In this document: in pieces, positions 27,078-35,707 of the stretch
Layout: every line of letters begins with the position of its first letter
How positions within the stretch are numbered: the stretch's first letter is position 1
Assembly: GCF_003312425.1 (NCBI RefSeq)
Contig: NZ_QNUX01000003.1
Span: forward strand, 62,001 to 126,000
Length of the DNA stretch: 64,000 bases
Reading direction: 5' to 3'
From: Flavobacterium psychrolimnae
Lineage (GTDB): Bacteria; Bacteroidota; Bacteroidia; Flavobacteriales; Flavobacteriaceae
The notes under the pieces: generated by a model
Told to the model about the DNA's origin: nothing
Database searches by the model: none
What the model saw: only the letters and a program-made list of their open reading frames with translations
Made by a program: the position numbers and the translations under genes

Positions 27078-27962
27078 ATGACTAAAAATATAATCTGTTT
27101 CGGAGAAGTTTTGTTTGACGTTTTCCCAACACATAAAAAAATTGGAGGAGCACCATTGAACGTGGCACTGCGCTTGGCTTCACTTGGCATCAATGCCCAA
27201 ATAATAAGTCGTGTTGGAAATGATGAAATCGGAAGAGAACTACTTGCTTTCATTAAAAAAAACGGAGTGGCTACCGATACGATTCAAATAGACGAAAACT
27301 TATCAACCGGACAAGTTGTTGTTCAATTAAACGAAAAAGGTTCTGCTTCATACACCATTAATTATCCGGTTGCCTGGGATAAAATTGTTTGTATTCCTGA
27401 AGACGAAATCAAGGTCAAAAAAGCGGATGCACTTGTTTTTGGTACCCTTGTATGTAGAGATTCCGTTTCGCATGCATCACTTTTAGAAATAATAAACTAT
27501 GCAAAATACGCTGTTTTCGATGTTAATTTACGCGCTCCATTTTATACTAAAGAAATACTCCTCAATTTGATGATGCAGTCTGATTTTATAAAATTCAATG
27601 ATGACGAATTATATGAAGTAAGTGCTTTCCTGAACTCTCCTTATCATTCATTGGAACAAAACATACTTTTTATCGCAGAAAAGACAAATACAAAACATAT
27701 TTGTGTTACCAAAGGAAGTCATGGTGCAGTTTTGTATTACAATGAAAAAATGTACTACAATAGCGGTTATAAAATTGATGTTGTAGACACAGTAGGATCT
27801 GGGGATTCCTTTTTAGCCGGTTTACTTTCTAAACTATTATATGTTGAAAATCCGCAAGAAGCCATTGATTTCGCTTGTGCTTTAGGGGCGATTGTAGCAA
27901 AAAACGAAGGAGCAAATCCAAAAATTTCCAATAAAGAAATTAATGATTTTATGAATCCTTAA
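27078..27962 (+). CDS. PfkB-family fructokinase
   Basis: A 294-residue cytoplasmic kinase with the PfkB signatures KIGGAPLNVALRLASLG (about 17-33) and VDTVGSGDSFLAGLLSKLL (about 235-253; catalytic Asp in GSGD). The start CFGEVLFDVFPTHKK is typical of bacterial fructokinases. It makes fructose-6-phosphate from fructose imported by the preceding porter. It is the last gene of the GH32-porter-kinase operon. It is distinct in sequence from the PfkB kinase at 4108-5046, so the window holds two separate fructose-phosphorylating candidates. Confidence 0.9.
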   Translation: MTKNIICFGEVLFDVFPTHKKIGGAPLNVALRLASLGINAQIISRVGNDEIGRELLAFIKKNGVATDTIQIDENLSTGQVVVQLNEKGSASYTINYPVAWDKIVCIPEDEIKVKKADALVFGTLVCRDSVSHASLLEIINYAKYAVFDVNLRAPFYTKEILLNLMMQSDFIKFNDDELYEVSAFLNSPYHSLEQNILFIAEKTNTKHICVTKGSHGAVLYYNEKMYYNSGYKIDVVDTVGSGDSFLAGLLSKLLYVENPQEAIDFACALGAIVAKNEGANPKISNKEINDFMNP

Positions 27963-28125
27963 AAGAAATTTGAAGGTTTTACAGAGATTCTGCAGATATA
28001 AAAGACACAAAAAATTCTTTATTTGCCAGTGAATTTGCAAAGGACTCAGCAATCTGTTTTAAAATTCACAAAAGTCAACTAAACTGTTTCCTGAAAATTG
28101 ATTTGCAATAAATAAATTGTAAATT

Positions 28126-28134
28126 CGTTTTCGA
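28126..28134. promoter_or_regulatory. Half operator upstream of the first LacI gene
   Basis: CGTTTTCGA matches one arm and the central CG of the regulon operator; the other arm is degenerate (AAATT instead of GAAAA). It lies 39 bases before the ATG and could give weak autoregulation. Confidence 0.35.
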
Positions 28135-28172
28135 GAAGCAGTTTTTTGCTTTCACTACCAGAGAATTGAATC

Positions 28173-29192
28173 ATGAATAACACCACTCTCAAAGAGATAG
28201 CCGCACAATTAGGAATATCGATAACTACCGCTTCAAAAGCTTTGAAAGGGTACTCTGATGTTAGTGAAAAAACAAAAAATGCGGTAATTGAACTCGCTCA
28301 AAAACTTCATTATACACCAAATAGTTTTGCGGTAAATCTGAGAACCAAAGAATCAAAAACCATAGGTTTGATAATTCCCACTCTAGTTCATGATTTTTTT
28401 TCATACGTAATTAAAGGAATTCTTGAAGAAGCAGAAAAAAGAGATTATTTAGTTATTATTTTACAATCCAATGAAAAATTAGAGTTTGAAAAAAAACAAA
28501 TCGATTTACTTTTAAACAAAAGAGTAGATGGTATTTTAATGTCATTATCTAATGAAACCGGTGATTTTGATCACTTGAAATCAATCATTTCCCATAAAAC
28601 TCCATTAGTACTTTTTGATAAAATTGCTAAACTTGTCAATTGTTCTAAAGTAACTATTAATGACAAAAAAGCGGCTTATGATGCCGTTTGCTATCTTATA
28701 AAAAAGGGATACAAAAAAATAGCCCATTTTAGAGGTTCTTACATGCCCCAAAATTCTATTGACCGATTTTTAGGCTACAAAAAAGCACTTGAAGATAACA
28801 ATCTAACATACGATTCTTCTCTAGTTTTTGTATGTGAAAACAATGCAGATTTTCAAGACGGTTACGAAAATGCTAAAAGAGTGATGGATGAACATCCAGA
28901 AATTGATGCTATTTTCGCCGTTACCGATTTAGTTGCCATCGGAATCATTAAATACTTTAATGAAATTGGGGTTTCAATACCAGAACGAATTGCAGTTTTA
29001 GGTTTCAGTAATTGGTTTATGTCAAGCGTAATATCTCCAAAACTATCTACGATTGACCAACCTGGTTTTGAAATTGGAAGAAGGTCAGCCTCTATTCTTT
29101 TTGATGAAATCAATCTAAAAAAGAACAACTTGCCAGTAGTTTTCCAATCCATTGAACTGGAAACAAGCATAATTGAACGAGAATCAACATAA
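28173..29192 (+). CDS. LacI-family transcriptional regulator, copy 1
   Basis: A 339-residue regulator. The N-terminal helix-turn-helix reads TLKEIAAQLGISITTASKAL (about 5-24), followed by the hinge region NSFAVNLRTKES, and a periplasmic-binding-protein-like sensor domain starting at TIGLIIPTLVHDFF and ending ETSIIERES. LacI regulators bind palindromes with a central CG and respond to sugars. It lies directly after the GH32 operon and next to a close paralogue (29425-30456). The recognition helix differs from that paralogue at one position (Ala for Val), so both should read the same operator, while the sensor domains differ. Control of the CGAAAACGTTTTCG regulon is inferred from proximity. Confidence 0.93.
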   Translation: MNNTTLKEIAAQLGISITTASKALKGYSDVSEKTKNAVIELAQKLHYTPNSFAVNLRTKESKTIGLIIPTLVHDFFSYVIKGILEEAEKRDYLVIILQSNEKLEFEKKQIDLLLNKRVDGILMSLSNETGDFDHLKSIISHKTPLVLFDKIAKLVNCSKVTINDKKAAYDAVCYLIKKGYKKIAHFRGSYMPQNSIDRFLGYKKALEDNNLTYDSSLVFVCENNADFQDGYENAKRVMDEHPEIDAIFAVTDLVAIGIIKYFNEIGVSIPERIAVLGFSNWFMSSVISPKLSTIDQPGFEIGRRSASILFDEINLKKNNLPVVFQSIELETSIIEREST

Positions 29193-29424
29193 AAAATTTG
29201 AATCTTTCAACATAATACGTGCACACCTTTACTTAATTTAACGAATCGATATTAATTTGTTTATTTTGATAAAAAACAAATATATCAGATAAAAATTAAT
29301 ATCTTGGTAAGGAATATTTTAATGTTAAGTCGCTTTTTAAAGACATAAACTAAATAACGACAAACGTAAAATATCATTATTTCTAAAATATTTTCTTAAA
29401 ATTAAATCCGTAGAAATTCGATTC

Positions 29425-30456
29425 ATGAAAGATATCACGCTTAAGGAAATTGCAACAAAATTGGGGATTTCAATAACTACTGTTTCGAAAGCGCTTAAAA
29501 ATTATCCTGATGTTAGTGAGAAAACTAAAAAGTCAGTAATTGAACTTGCGCAACATTTACATTATACACCAAACAGTTTTGCCGTAAATTTAAGAACCAA
29601 AGAATCAAAAACTATAGGCTTAATAATTCCTGAAGTAGTCCACCACTTTTTCTCAAATGTAGTAAATGCTATTATTGATCAGGCCGAAAAAAATGGATAC
29701 TTGGTAATCATATTACAGTCAAATGAGACGCTGGCTTTAGAAAAAAAGCAAGTGGAATTATTAATAAACAAAAGAGTGGACGGCATCATAATGTCGTTAT
29801 CTAATGAATCTAATAATGATGACCACATCAAGGAAATCATGAATCGGAAGATTCCTTTTGTGATGTTTGACAAAATTGCCAAGCTTTCAAAATGTTCCAA
29901 AGTAATCATTGACGACCAAAAAGCAGCTTTCAATGCCGTTCAGCATTTAATTGATAATGGGTGCAAAAAAATAGTTCATATTCGTGGACCGTTAAATCCC
30001 CAAAATTCAATAGATCGTTACATTGGTTATAAAAAAGCGCTGGAGAAAAACAACATTCCGTTTGACGCAAAATTAGTTTATACTTGCGAAAATGTGACTT
30101 TTGAAGAAGGAAAAGCATTTGCCAAACAAATTATTGAGGAACACGCTGATGTAGACGGGATATTTGCAATAACAGATTTAGTTGCTGTAGGTGTTTTGGC
30201 TTATTTCAATGAAAACAAAATTAATGTTCCGGAGCAAGTAGCAATAATTGGTTTTAGTAATTGGTTTATGTCACAAGTGCTGACTCCAAAATTAAGTACC
30301 GTTGATCAGCCAAGTCACGAAATGGGAATTGCATCTTTCAACTTACTACTGGAAGAAATGAATTGTCACAAAGAAGGCATTCCTTTCACCCATAAAACAG
30401 TTGAATTAAATACTCAAATCATCATCCGAGAATCTTCGATTCGATTGAAAAATTAG
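29425..30456 (+). CDS. LacI-family transcriptional regulator, copy 2
   Basis: A 343-residue paralogue of the upstream gene. The helix-turn-helix is TLKEIATKLGISITTVSKAL (about 5-24) and the hinge NSFAVNLRTKESKTIGLIIP is identical to copy 1. Many sensor blocks are shared (GYLVIILQSNE, NKRVDGI, VMFDKIAKL, PQNSIDRYIGYKKAL, IGFSNWFMSQ), with changes spread along the length, so this is an old duplication. It is separated from copy 1 by 232 bases that hold no gene, long enough for its own promoter. It ends 11 bases before the convergent queG gene. The effector is unknown; a sugar distinct from that of copy 1 is a fair inference. Confidence 0.93.
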   Translation: MKDITLKEIATKLGISITTVSKALKNYPDVSEKTKKSVIELAQHLHYTPNSFAVNLRTKESKTIGLIIPEVVHHFFSNVVNAIIDQAEKNGYLVIILQSNETLALEKKQVELLINKRVDGIIMSLSNESNNDDHIKEIMNRKIPFVMFDKIAKLSKCSKVIIDDQKAAFNAVQHLIDNGCKKIVHIRGPLNPQNSIDRYIGYKKALEKNNIPFDAKLVYTCENVTFEEGKAFAKQIIEEHADVDGIFAITDLVAVGVLAYFNENKINVPEQVAIIGFSNWFMSQVLTPKLSTVDQPSHEMGIASFNLLLEEMNCHKEGIPFTHKTVELNTQIIIRESSIRLKN

Positions 30457-30467
30457 AATTTAAATAC

Positions 30468-31328
30468 TTATTCAAGAAAATTAATGTTTCTTTTTATTCC
30501 TTGAAACTTCGCTCTTTTGAGTGGCGAATTTTTAAAAACTGCTTTAAATGTTTCTTCGGTTATTTCTATCCAGTCCTTTTTAGACATGGCAAGTAATTCT
30601 GGATTTGGATTAAATAAAGGTTCGCTATGCGGTTTTGAGAACTTATTCCAAGGACAAACATCTTGACATACATCGCATCCAAAAGCCCAATCATCAAATT
30701 TCCCTTTCATTTCGTGAGGAATATTTTCTTTTAATTCAATCGTGAAATAGGAAATGCATTTGCTACCGTCAACAACGTAAGGCGCAACAATTGCCTCAGT
30801 AGGACAAGCATTAATGCAGGCAGTACAAGTTCCACAATGATCCGTTGTGGGATTATCGTAGTCTAAATCTAAGTCGATAATGAGTTCGGTTATAAAGTAA
30901 AAAGAACCTACTTTCTGTGTCAATAAATTACTGTTTTTGCCTATCCAACCCAAACCACTTTTAGAAGCCCACGCTTTATCGAGTACAGGTGCGGAATCTA
31001 CAAAGGCACGACCAGAAACTTCTCCGATTGTTGACTGAATAGAGAATAAAAATTCTTTAAGTTTTTCCTTGATTACAAAATGATAATCCTGCCCGTACGC
31101 ATATTTTGAAATTTTATAAGAATCCGGGTTTTGCAGTTCTGCAGGATAATAATTTAGCAAAAGCGAAACAACACTTTTTGCATCATCAACTAGTAAAGTT
31201 GGATTTAAACGCTTGTCAAAATGATTTTCCATGTAGGACATTTGGCCATTTCTGTTGTTCTTTAACCAGTTTTCTAAACGTGGCGCTTCTTCTTCCAAGA
31301 AACCAGCTTTGGATATTCCACAAGACAT
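30468..31328 (-). CDS. queG: Epoxyqueuosine reductase (start uncertain, probably further upstream)
   Basis: The cytoplasmic iron-sulfur, cobalamin-dependent enzyme reduces epoxyqueuosine to queuosine in tRNA. Seen here: [24 protein letters not shown], then two ferredoxin-like 4Fe-4S motifs, [16 protein letters not shown] (about 185) and [13 protein letters not shown] (about 235). From the first ATG (31328) the protein has 286 residues. The reading frame stays open for 31 more codons up to a stop at 31424-31422, and the last 17 of these ([17 protein letters not shown]) look like the conserved first helix of QueG. None of them is ATG, GTG or TTG, so either a rare ATT/ATC start is used, the start is lost, or there is an error. 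The C-terminal HEAT-like domain of longer QueG proteins is absent. Confidence 0.9.
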   Translation of the reverse strand: MSCGISKAGFLEEEAPRLENWLKNNRNGQMSYMENHFDKRLNPTLLVDDAKSVVSLLLNYYPAELQNPDSYKISKYAYGQDYHFVIKEKLKEFLFSIQSTIGEVSGRAFVDSAPVLDKAWASKSGLGWIGKNSNLLTQKVGSFYFITELIIDLDLDYDNPTTDHCGTCTACINACPTEAIVAPYVVDGSKCISYFTIELKENIPHEMKGKFDDWAFGCDVCQDVCPWNKFSKPHSEPLFNPNPELLAMSKKDWIEITEETFKAVFKNSPLKRAKFQGIKRNINFLE

Positions 31329-31527
31329 GAAGCCGAGACGTTTTGCTTCGGTTTTGATAAATTCAGTGTATGTAGCCTTAAGATTGATAATTGAGAAATT
31401 GATATTAATAAACTTAATATGTTAGCCCTGATAGAAGCTGCATCTCCCGATTTAAAAAAACAAGGCTTTTAGCCGTAGTTTTTGTTAATGGGGAATACAG
31501 CGGATAGCAGGAAATAGCTCCTAAAAA

Positions 31528-32550
31528 TTAGAATAAACCGCCTTGAATGTTTGTATTTAATTTGCCCAAATGCTTGTAAGCTTTATCGGTAACTTCACGA
31601 CCTCGCGGAGTTCTCATGATAAATCCTTCTTGAATCAAAAACGGTTCATAGACTTCCTCAATTGTCTCGCTACTTTCAGATACGGCTGTCGCCAAAGTAG
31701 TCAATCCTACTGGTCCACCTTTGAACTTATCTATGATTGTGATTAAGATTTTATTGTCCATTTCATCCAAACCATGAGCGTCAACATTAAGCGCTTTTAA
31801 GGCATAACGGGCAATCTCAATGTCAATTGTACCATTTCCTTTTATTTGCGCAAAATCACGTACCCGACGTAACAATGCGTTAGCAATACGAGGTGTTCCA
31901 CGACTTCTTCCTGCAATTTCTATGGCTGCTTCCATGGAAATTGGCATTTTAAAGATTGCAGCACTTCTTTCAACGATTGTAGTTAACAACTCTGTCGTGT
32001 AATATTGTAAACGGGAAGATATTCCGAAACGAGCTCTCATAGGAGCGGTCAACAACCCAGAACGCGTAGTGGCTCCGATTAAGGTGAACGGATTCAAATT
32101 AATTTGAACGGTTCTAGCATTGGGTCCTGATTCAATCATGATATCAATTTTGAAATCCTCCATGGCAGAATACAAATATTCTTCAACTATTGGACTCAAA
32201 CGATGAATTTCATCAATAAACAAAACATCTCTTTCCTCCAGATTAGTCAATAAACCAGCTAAATCTCCAGGTTTATCCAATACAGGACCAGAGGTTATCT
32301 TGATTCCGACTTGAAGTTCATTAGCAAGAATATTAGCCAAAGTAGTTTTTCCTAAACCGGGAGGACCATGAAAAAGTGTGTGATCAAGTGCTTCATTACG
32401 TTGATTAGCAGCTTGAACAAAGACTTTCAAGTTTTCCAATATCTGATCTTGTCCAGCAAAATCATCAAAGGAAAGTGGTCTTAATTTTTTTTCAAGATCT
32501 AGTTCTTCCGAATTGTAACCGTTTGATGTTGGGTCTAAATTTTCATTCAT
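31528..32550 (-). CDS. ruvB: Holliday junction branch-migration ATPase RuvB
   Basis: A 340-residue AAA+ motor that with RuvA migrates Holliday junctions. Seen: [11 protein letters not shown], Walker [12 protein letters not shown] (about 62-72), Walker [10 protein letters not shown], sensor 1 [18 protein letters not shown], arginine finger region [20 protein letters not shown], and the C-terminal winged helix [10 protein letters not shown] ... [18 protein letters not shown] choose ATG 32550 (MNENLDPT) over 32571 because the latter adds a hydrophobic MLCYLCY stretch not expected in RuvB. A good -7 box (32555-32562) ends only four bases before this ATG, so the transcript may be leaderless. Confidence 0.97.
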   Translation of the reverse strand: MNENLDPTSNGYNSEELDLEKKLRPLSFDDFAGQDQILENLKVFVQAANQRNEALDHTLFHGPPGLGKTTLANILANELQVGIKITSGPVLDKPGDLAGLLTNLEERDVLFIDEIHRLSPIVEEYLYSAMEDFKIDIMIESGPNARTVQINLNPFTLIGATTRSGLLTAPMRARFGISSRLQYYTTELLTTIVERSAAIFKMPISMEAAIEIAGRSRGTPRIANALLRRVRDFAQIKGNGTIDIEIARYALKALNVDAHGLDEMDNKILITIIDKFKGGPVGLTTLATAVSESSETIEEVYEPFLIQEGFIMRTPRGREVTDKAYKHLGKLNTNIQGGLF

Positions 32551-32554
32551 GTAA

Positions 32555-32562
32555 CAAAGATA
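32555..32562 (-). promoter_or_regulatory. -7 box immediately before ruvB
   Basis: Minus strand TATCTTTG, a perfect TAnnTTTG. With the usual 5-8 base distance to the start of transcription, the first transcribed base would fall at or very near the A of the ruvB ATG (32550). Confidence 0.5.
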
Positions 32563-32664
32563 GCAAAGCAATCTCGAAATATAATTTTTAAATTTAAAAT
32601 GAAATAAAAATTGAAAACGACGCCAAGTGAAAGAATATCATTTTGATAAGCCAAAATAAAAAGC

Positions 32665-32695
32665 ACAAAAAAAGCCTCTACTTTCGCAGAGGCTT
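32665..32695 (-). terminator. Terminator of the act-cta operon
   Basis: Stem AAGCCTCT (32672-32679) / AGAGGCTT (32688-32695) with an eight-base loop ACTTTCGC. On the minus strand it is followed by seven T. It lies 11 bases past the ctaD stop. Confidence 0.8.
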
Positions 32696-32705
32696 AAATT
32701 ATATT

Positions 32706-34502
32706 TTAGTGGTGTAAAACTACTTCACCTTCTTTCATTGGAACGTTTTGAGGTACAAAATCCACATCATGTGCTGGATTACTGTAGTCATAAGGCCAAC
32801 GATATACGTGAGGAATTTCACCTGGCCAGTTACCGTGAATATGTTCAACTGGTGCTGTCCATTCTAGTGTATTCGATTTCCAAGGATTCATAACAGATTT
32901 TTTACCGTAGAAAATACTAACGAAAAAGTTGTATAAGAAAACCAATTGAAAAGCTCCACCAATTAATGCAAATGTTGTTATCAAAACGTTTACATTTTGT
33001 AAATCATCAAATAATGGGAAATTTGTGTTTGTATAATAACGTCTTGGCAAACCTGCTAATCCTATAAAGTGCATTGGAAAGAAAACTCCATAAGCACAGA
33101 TTGCAGTTACCCAAAAGTGAACATATCCTAGATTCTTGTTCAACATTCTTCCAAACATTCTTGGGAACCAATGATAAATACCCGCAAACATTCCGTAAAG
33201 AGCAGAAATACCCATTACTAAGTGAAAGTGAGCTACAACGAAGTAAGTATCATGAACATTGATGTCAAGTGTACTATCACCAAGAATAATTCCTGTCAAA
33301 CCACCAGTAATAAATGTAGAAACTAAACCAATTGAAAACAACATAGCTGGATTCAACTGCAAATTACCTTTCCAAAGTGTTGTGATATAATTAAACGCCT
33401 TCACAGCAGAAGGGATAGCAATCAATAACGTTGTAAAAGTAAATACGGATCCTAAAAATGGATTCATACCCGAGATAAACATATGGTGACCCCAAACAAT
33501 TGTTGATAAGAAAGCAATAGCCAAAATTGACATAATCATCGCTCTGTAACCAAAAATCGGTTTACGTGAATTTGTTGCGATAACTTCGGAAGTAATACCC
33601 AAAGCAGGTAATAAAACGATATAAACCTCAGGGTGTCCTAAAAACCAAAATAAGTGTTCGAACAATACTGGCGAACCACCTTGGTAATGTAAAACCTCTC
33701 CAGCAATATAAATATCAGACAAGAAGAATGAAGTTCCAAAACTTCTATCAAAAATAAGTAATAACGCAGCAGATAAAAGAACTGGAAACGAAACAATACC
33801 AATAATAGCTGTTACAAAGAAAGCCCAAATTGTAAGAGGCAATCTTGTCATGGACATTCCTTTTGTTCTTAAATTAATTACTGTAACTACATAGTTTAAA
33901 GATCCCATTAAAGAAGATGCGATAAAAATAGCCATAGAAACCAACCATAAAGTCATTCCCATTCCAGAACCAGGAATAGCTTGTGGTAAAGCACTTAACG
34001 GAGGATAAATTGTCCAACCTGAAGATGCCGGTCCAGCTTCTACAAAAAGAGAACCAATCATAATGATACTTGACAAGAAAAACAACCAATATGAAATCAT
34101 ATTCATAAAACCGGAAGCCATATCTCGAGCACCAATCTGAAGCGGAATCAATAAGTTACTAAAAGTACCACTCAGAGCGGCCGTTAGAACAAAGAATACC
34201 ATTATGGTTCCGTGTATCGTAACTAAAGCCAGGTAAATATCATTTGCCATAACTCCGTTTGGAGCAAATTTATCACCTAATAAAATATTAAAAATTTTAA
34301 AAGACTCTTCTGGCCATGCTAATTGCATTCTAAAAAGCATAGACATTCCTACTCCAATAATCCCCATAAAAATACCAGTGATAAGGTATTGTTTGGCAAT
34401 CATTTTATGATCAATACTAAAGATATATTTAGTAATAAAAGTTTCTTTATGATGATGTTCGTGTTCGTGATCTATTGCGTGATCGTGACCTTCTGCTGAC
34501 AT
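32706..34502 (-). CDS. ctaD: Cytochrome c oxidase subunit I
   Basis: A 598-residue haem-copper oxidase core subunit with twelve or more membrane helices. The Cu-B/haem a3 region contains WFLGHPEVYIVLLPA (cross-linked His-Tyr pair and the glutamate of A1-type oxidases), WGHHMFISGMNP (the His-His copper ligands), and HDTYFVVAHFHLVMG (haem ligands). It reduces oxygen to water and pumps protons across the inner membrane. The N-terminus is histidine-rich and cytoplasmic. It is the last gene of the actABCDEF-ctaCD operon, so the oxidase is expected to take electrons from alternative complex III, as in the supercomplex described for Flavobacterium johnsoniae. Subunits III and IV are not in this cluster. 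Confidence 0.98.
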   Translation of the reverse strand: MSAEGHDHAIDHEHEHHHKETFITKYIFSIDHKMIAKQYLITGIFMGIIGVGMSMLFRMQLAWPEESFKIFNILLGDKFAPNGVMANDIYLALVTIHGTIMVFFVLTAALSGTFSNLLIPLQIGARDMASGFMNMISYWLFFLSSIIMIGSLFVEAGPASSGWTIYPPLSALPQAIPGSGMGMTLWLVSMAIFIASSLMGSLNYVVTVINLRTKGMSMTRLPLTIWAFFVTAIIGIVSFPVLLSAALLLIFDRSFGTSFFLSDIYIAGEVLHYQGGSPVLFEHLFWFLGHPEVYIVLLPALGITSEVIATNSRKPIFGYRAMIMSILAIAFLSTIVWGHHMFISGMNPFLGSVFTFTTLLIAIPSAVKAFNYITTLWKGNLQLNPAMLFSIGLVSTFITGGLTGIILGDSTLDINVHDTYFVVAHFHLVMGISALYGMFAGIYHWFPRMFGRMLNKNLGYVHFWVTAICAYGVFFPMHFIGLAGLPRRYYTNTNFPLFDDLQNVNVLITTFALIGGAFQLVFLYNFFVSIFYGKKSVMNPWKSNTLEWTAPVEHIHGNWPGEIPHVYRWPYDYSNPAHDVDFVPQNVPMKEGEVVLHH

Positions 34503-34530
34503 ATATGTTTACTTTAAATTTTCTTATTAA

Positions 34531-35688
34531 TTATTTCATTGCCATTACAGCAACTCCTACAGTATCTTTACCTTTAATAGAGTCTGAACCTGAAGCTCCA
34601 TCAGCAGCAGCTGGTTCAGCCAAAGCAGCTTTTACTTCATTTACAACAGTAGCCTTATCTTTTAACCAAGCCTTGTAGTCCTCAGGAGTATCTACAATAA
34701 TTTTCATTTGCATGTTATAATGAGAAGCACCACAAATTTTGTTACAAAGCAATAAGTAATCAAAAGTGTAAGGATCCAAAGCTGTTTCACCTTTAGCAAC
34801 TAATGCAGCACTTTTCTTAGCTCTAAGAGCATTGATATTTGCTACTTTCTCAACCATAAATGGTAATTCTCTATATTCAGCTGTAGTGTAAATTGGCTCA
34901 AAAGCAAATTGAGTAACCATACCAGGAACACAGTTCATTTGAGCTCTAAAATGTGGCATATAAGCTGAATGTAAAACATCCTGAGAACGCATTTTGAAAA
35001 GAATCTTTTTCCCTTTTGGAATGTGTAATTCAGTTACAACAATATCATCTTGTGCATAAGGATCTGCTAAATCAACACCAACGGCATTAGCACCTTCAAT
35101 GTATCTTACATTCGCTTTACCAAGAACATTATCTTCACCTGAATATCTGGCTTTCCAGTTAAACTGTTGCGCATACAATTCAATTACTACTGTATCTTCA
35201 TCTTCATCAACAAACATGATGTTAGTCCAAGCGTAAAGCCCGTATAAAATTAAACCTGCTAAAACTACTGCTGGTATAACACTCCAAATAGCTTCTAACT
35301 TATTATTATCAGCAAAGTAAAGCGCTTTTTGATCCTTTTTACCTCTGTATTTAAAGGCAAAATAGTGCAACAAAACTTGAGTTATAGCTTGAACAATAAA
35401 AATAAGAACCCAAGTAATATTCATTAAATTATCAACTTCACCTCCATGTGCAGAAGCTGGTGTGTGAAGAACAAGAGGTCCCCATTTAAACAATCCGTAA
35501 ATTGAAAAAATGTAAATGAAAGCTAGAAAACCAAACATCAAATAACCCTGAACGTTATTGTCGTTATCTGTAGCGATTTCAGAACTATCTGTATTAGAAC
35601 CAACTTGCGTCAGGTCGAATATTTTAGTCAATTGCCATAAAGCAACAGCTAATAAAACTAAAACTATAATTACCAACAAACTTGTCAT
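34531..35688 (-). CDS. ctaC: Cytochrome c oxidase subunit II
   Basis: A 385-residue Cu-A subunit. There are three hydrophobic N-terminal segments (about 3-22, 48-70, 88-112) plus one near 132-150, more than the usual two. The Cu-A cupredoxin domain has LHSAYMPHFRAQMNCVPGM and the binuclear copper motif CNKICGASHYNM (C-x3-C-x3-H-x2-M) near residue 330. There is no CxxCH, so unlike caa3 enzymes it has no fused cytochrome c. An alanine-rich tail follows. It accepts electrons from the ActA/ActE cytochromes or a small cytochrome c. It is 28 bases upstream of ctaD. Confidence 0.96.
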   Translation of the reverse strand: MTSLLVIIVLVLLAVALWQLTKIFDLTQVGSNTDSSEIATDNDNNVQGYLMFGFLAFIYIFSIYGLFKWGPLVLHTPASAHGGEVDNLMNITWVLIFIVQAITQVLLHYFAFKYRGKKDQKALYFADNNKLEAIWSVIPAVVLAGLILYGLYAWTNIMFVDEDEDTVVIELYAQQFNWKARYSGEDNVLGKANVRYIEGANAVGVDLADPYAQDDIVVTELHIPKGKKILFKMRSQDVLHSAYMPHFRAQMNCVPGMVTQFAFEPIYTTAEYRELPFMVEKVANINALRAKKSAALVAKGETALDPYTFDYLLLCNKICGASHYNMQMKIIVDTPEDYKAWLKDKATVVNEVKAALAEPAAADGASGSDSIKGKDTVGVAVMAMK

Positions 35689-35707
35689 CTGTTTTTTTCT
35701 TTAAATA

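Noticed and set aside
28173..30456. Two LacI genes as an assembly duplication
   Set aside because: Differences are spread across the full length and the flanks are unrelated, so they are true diverged paralogues.
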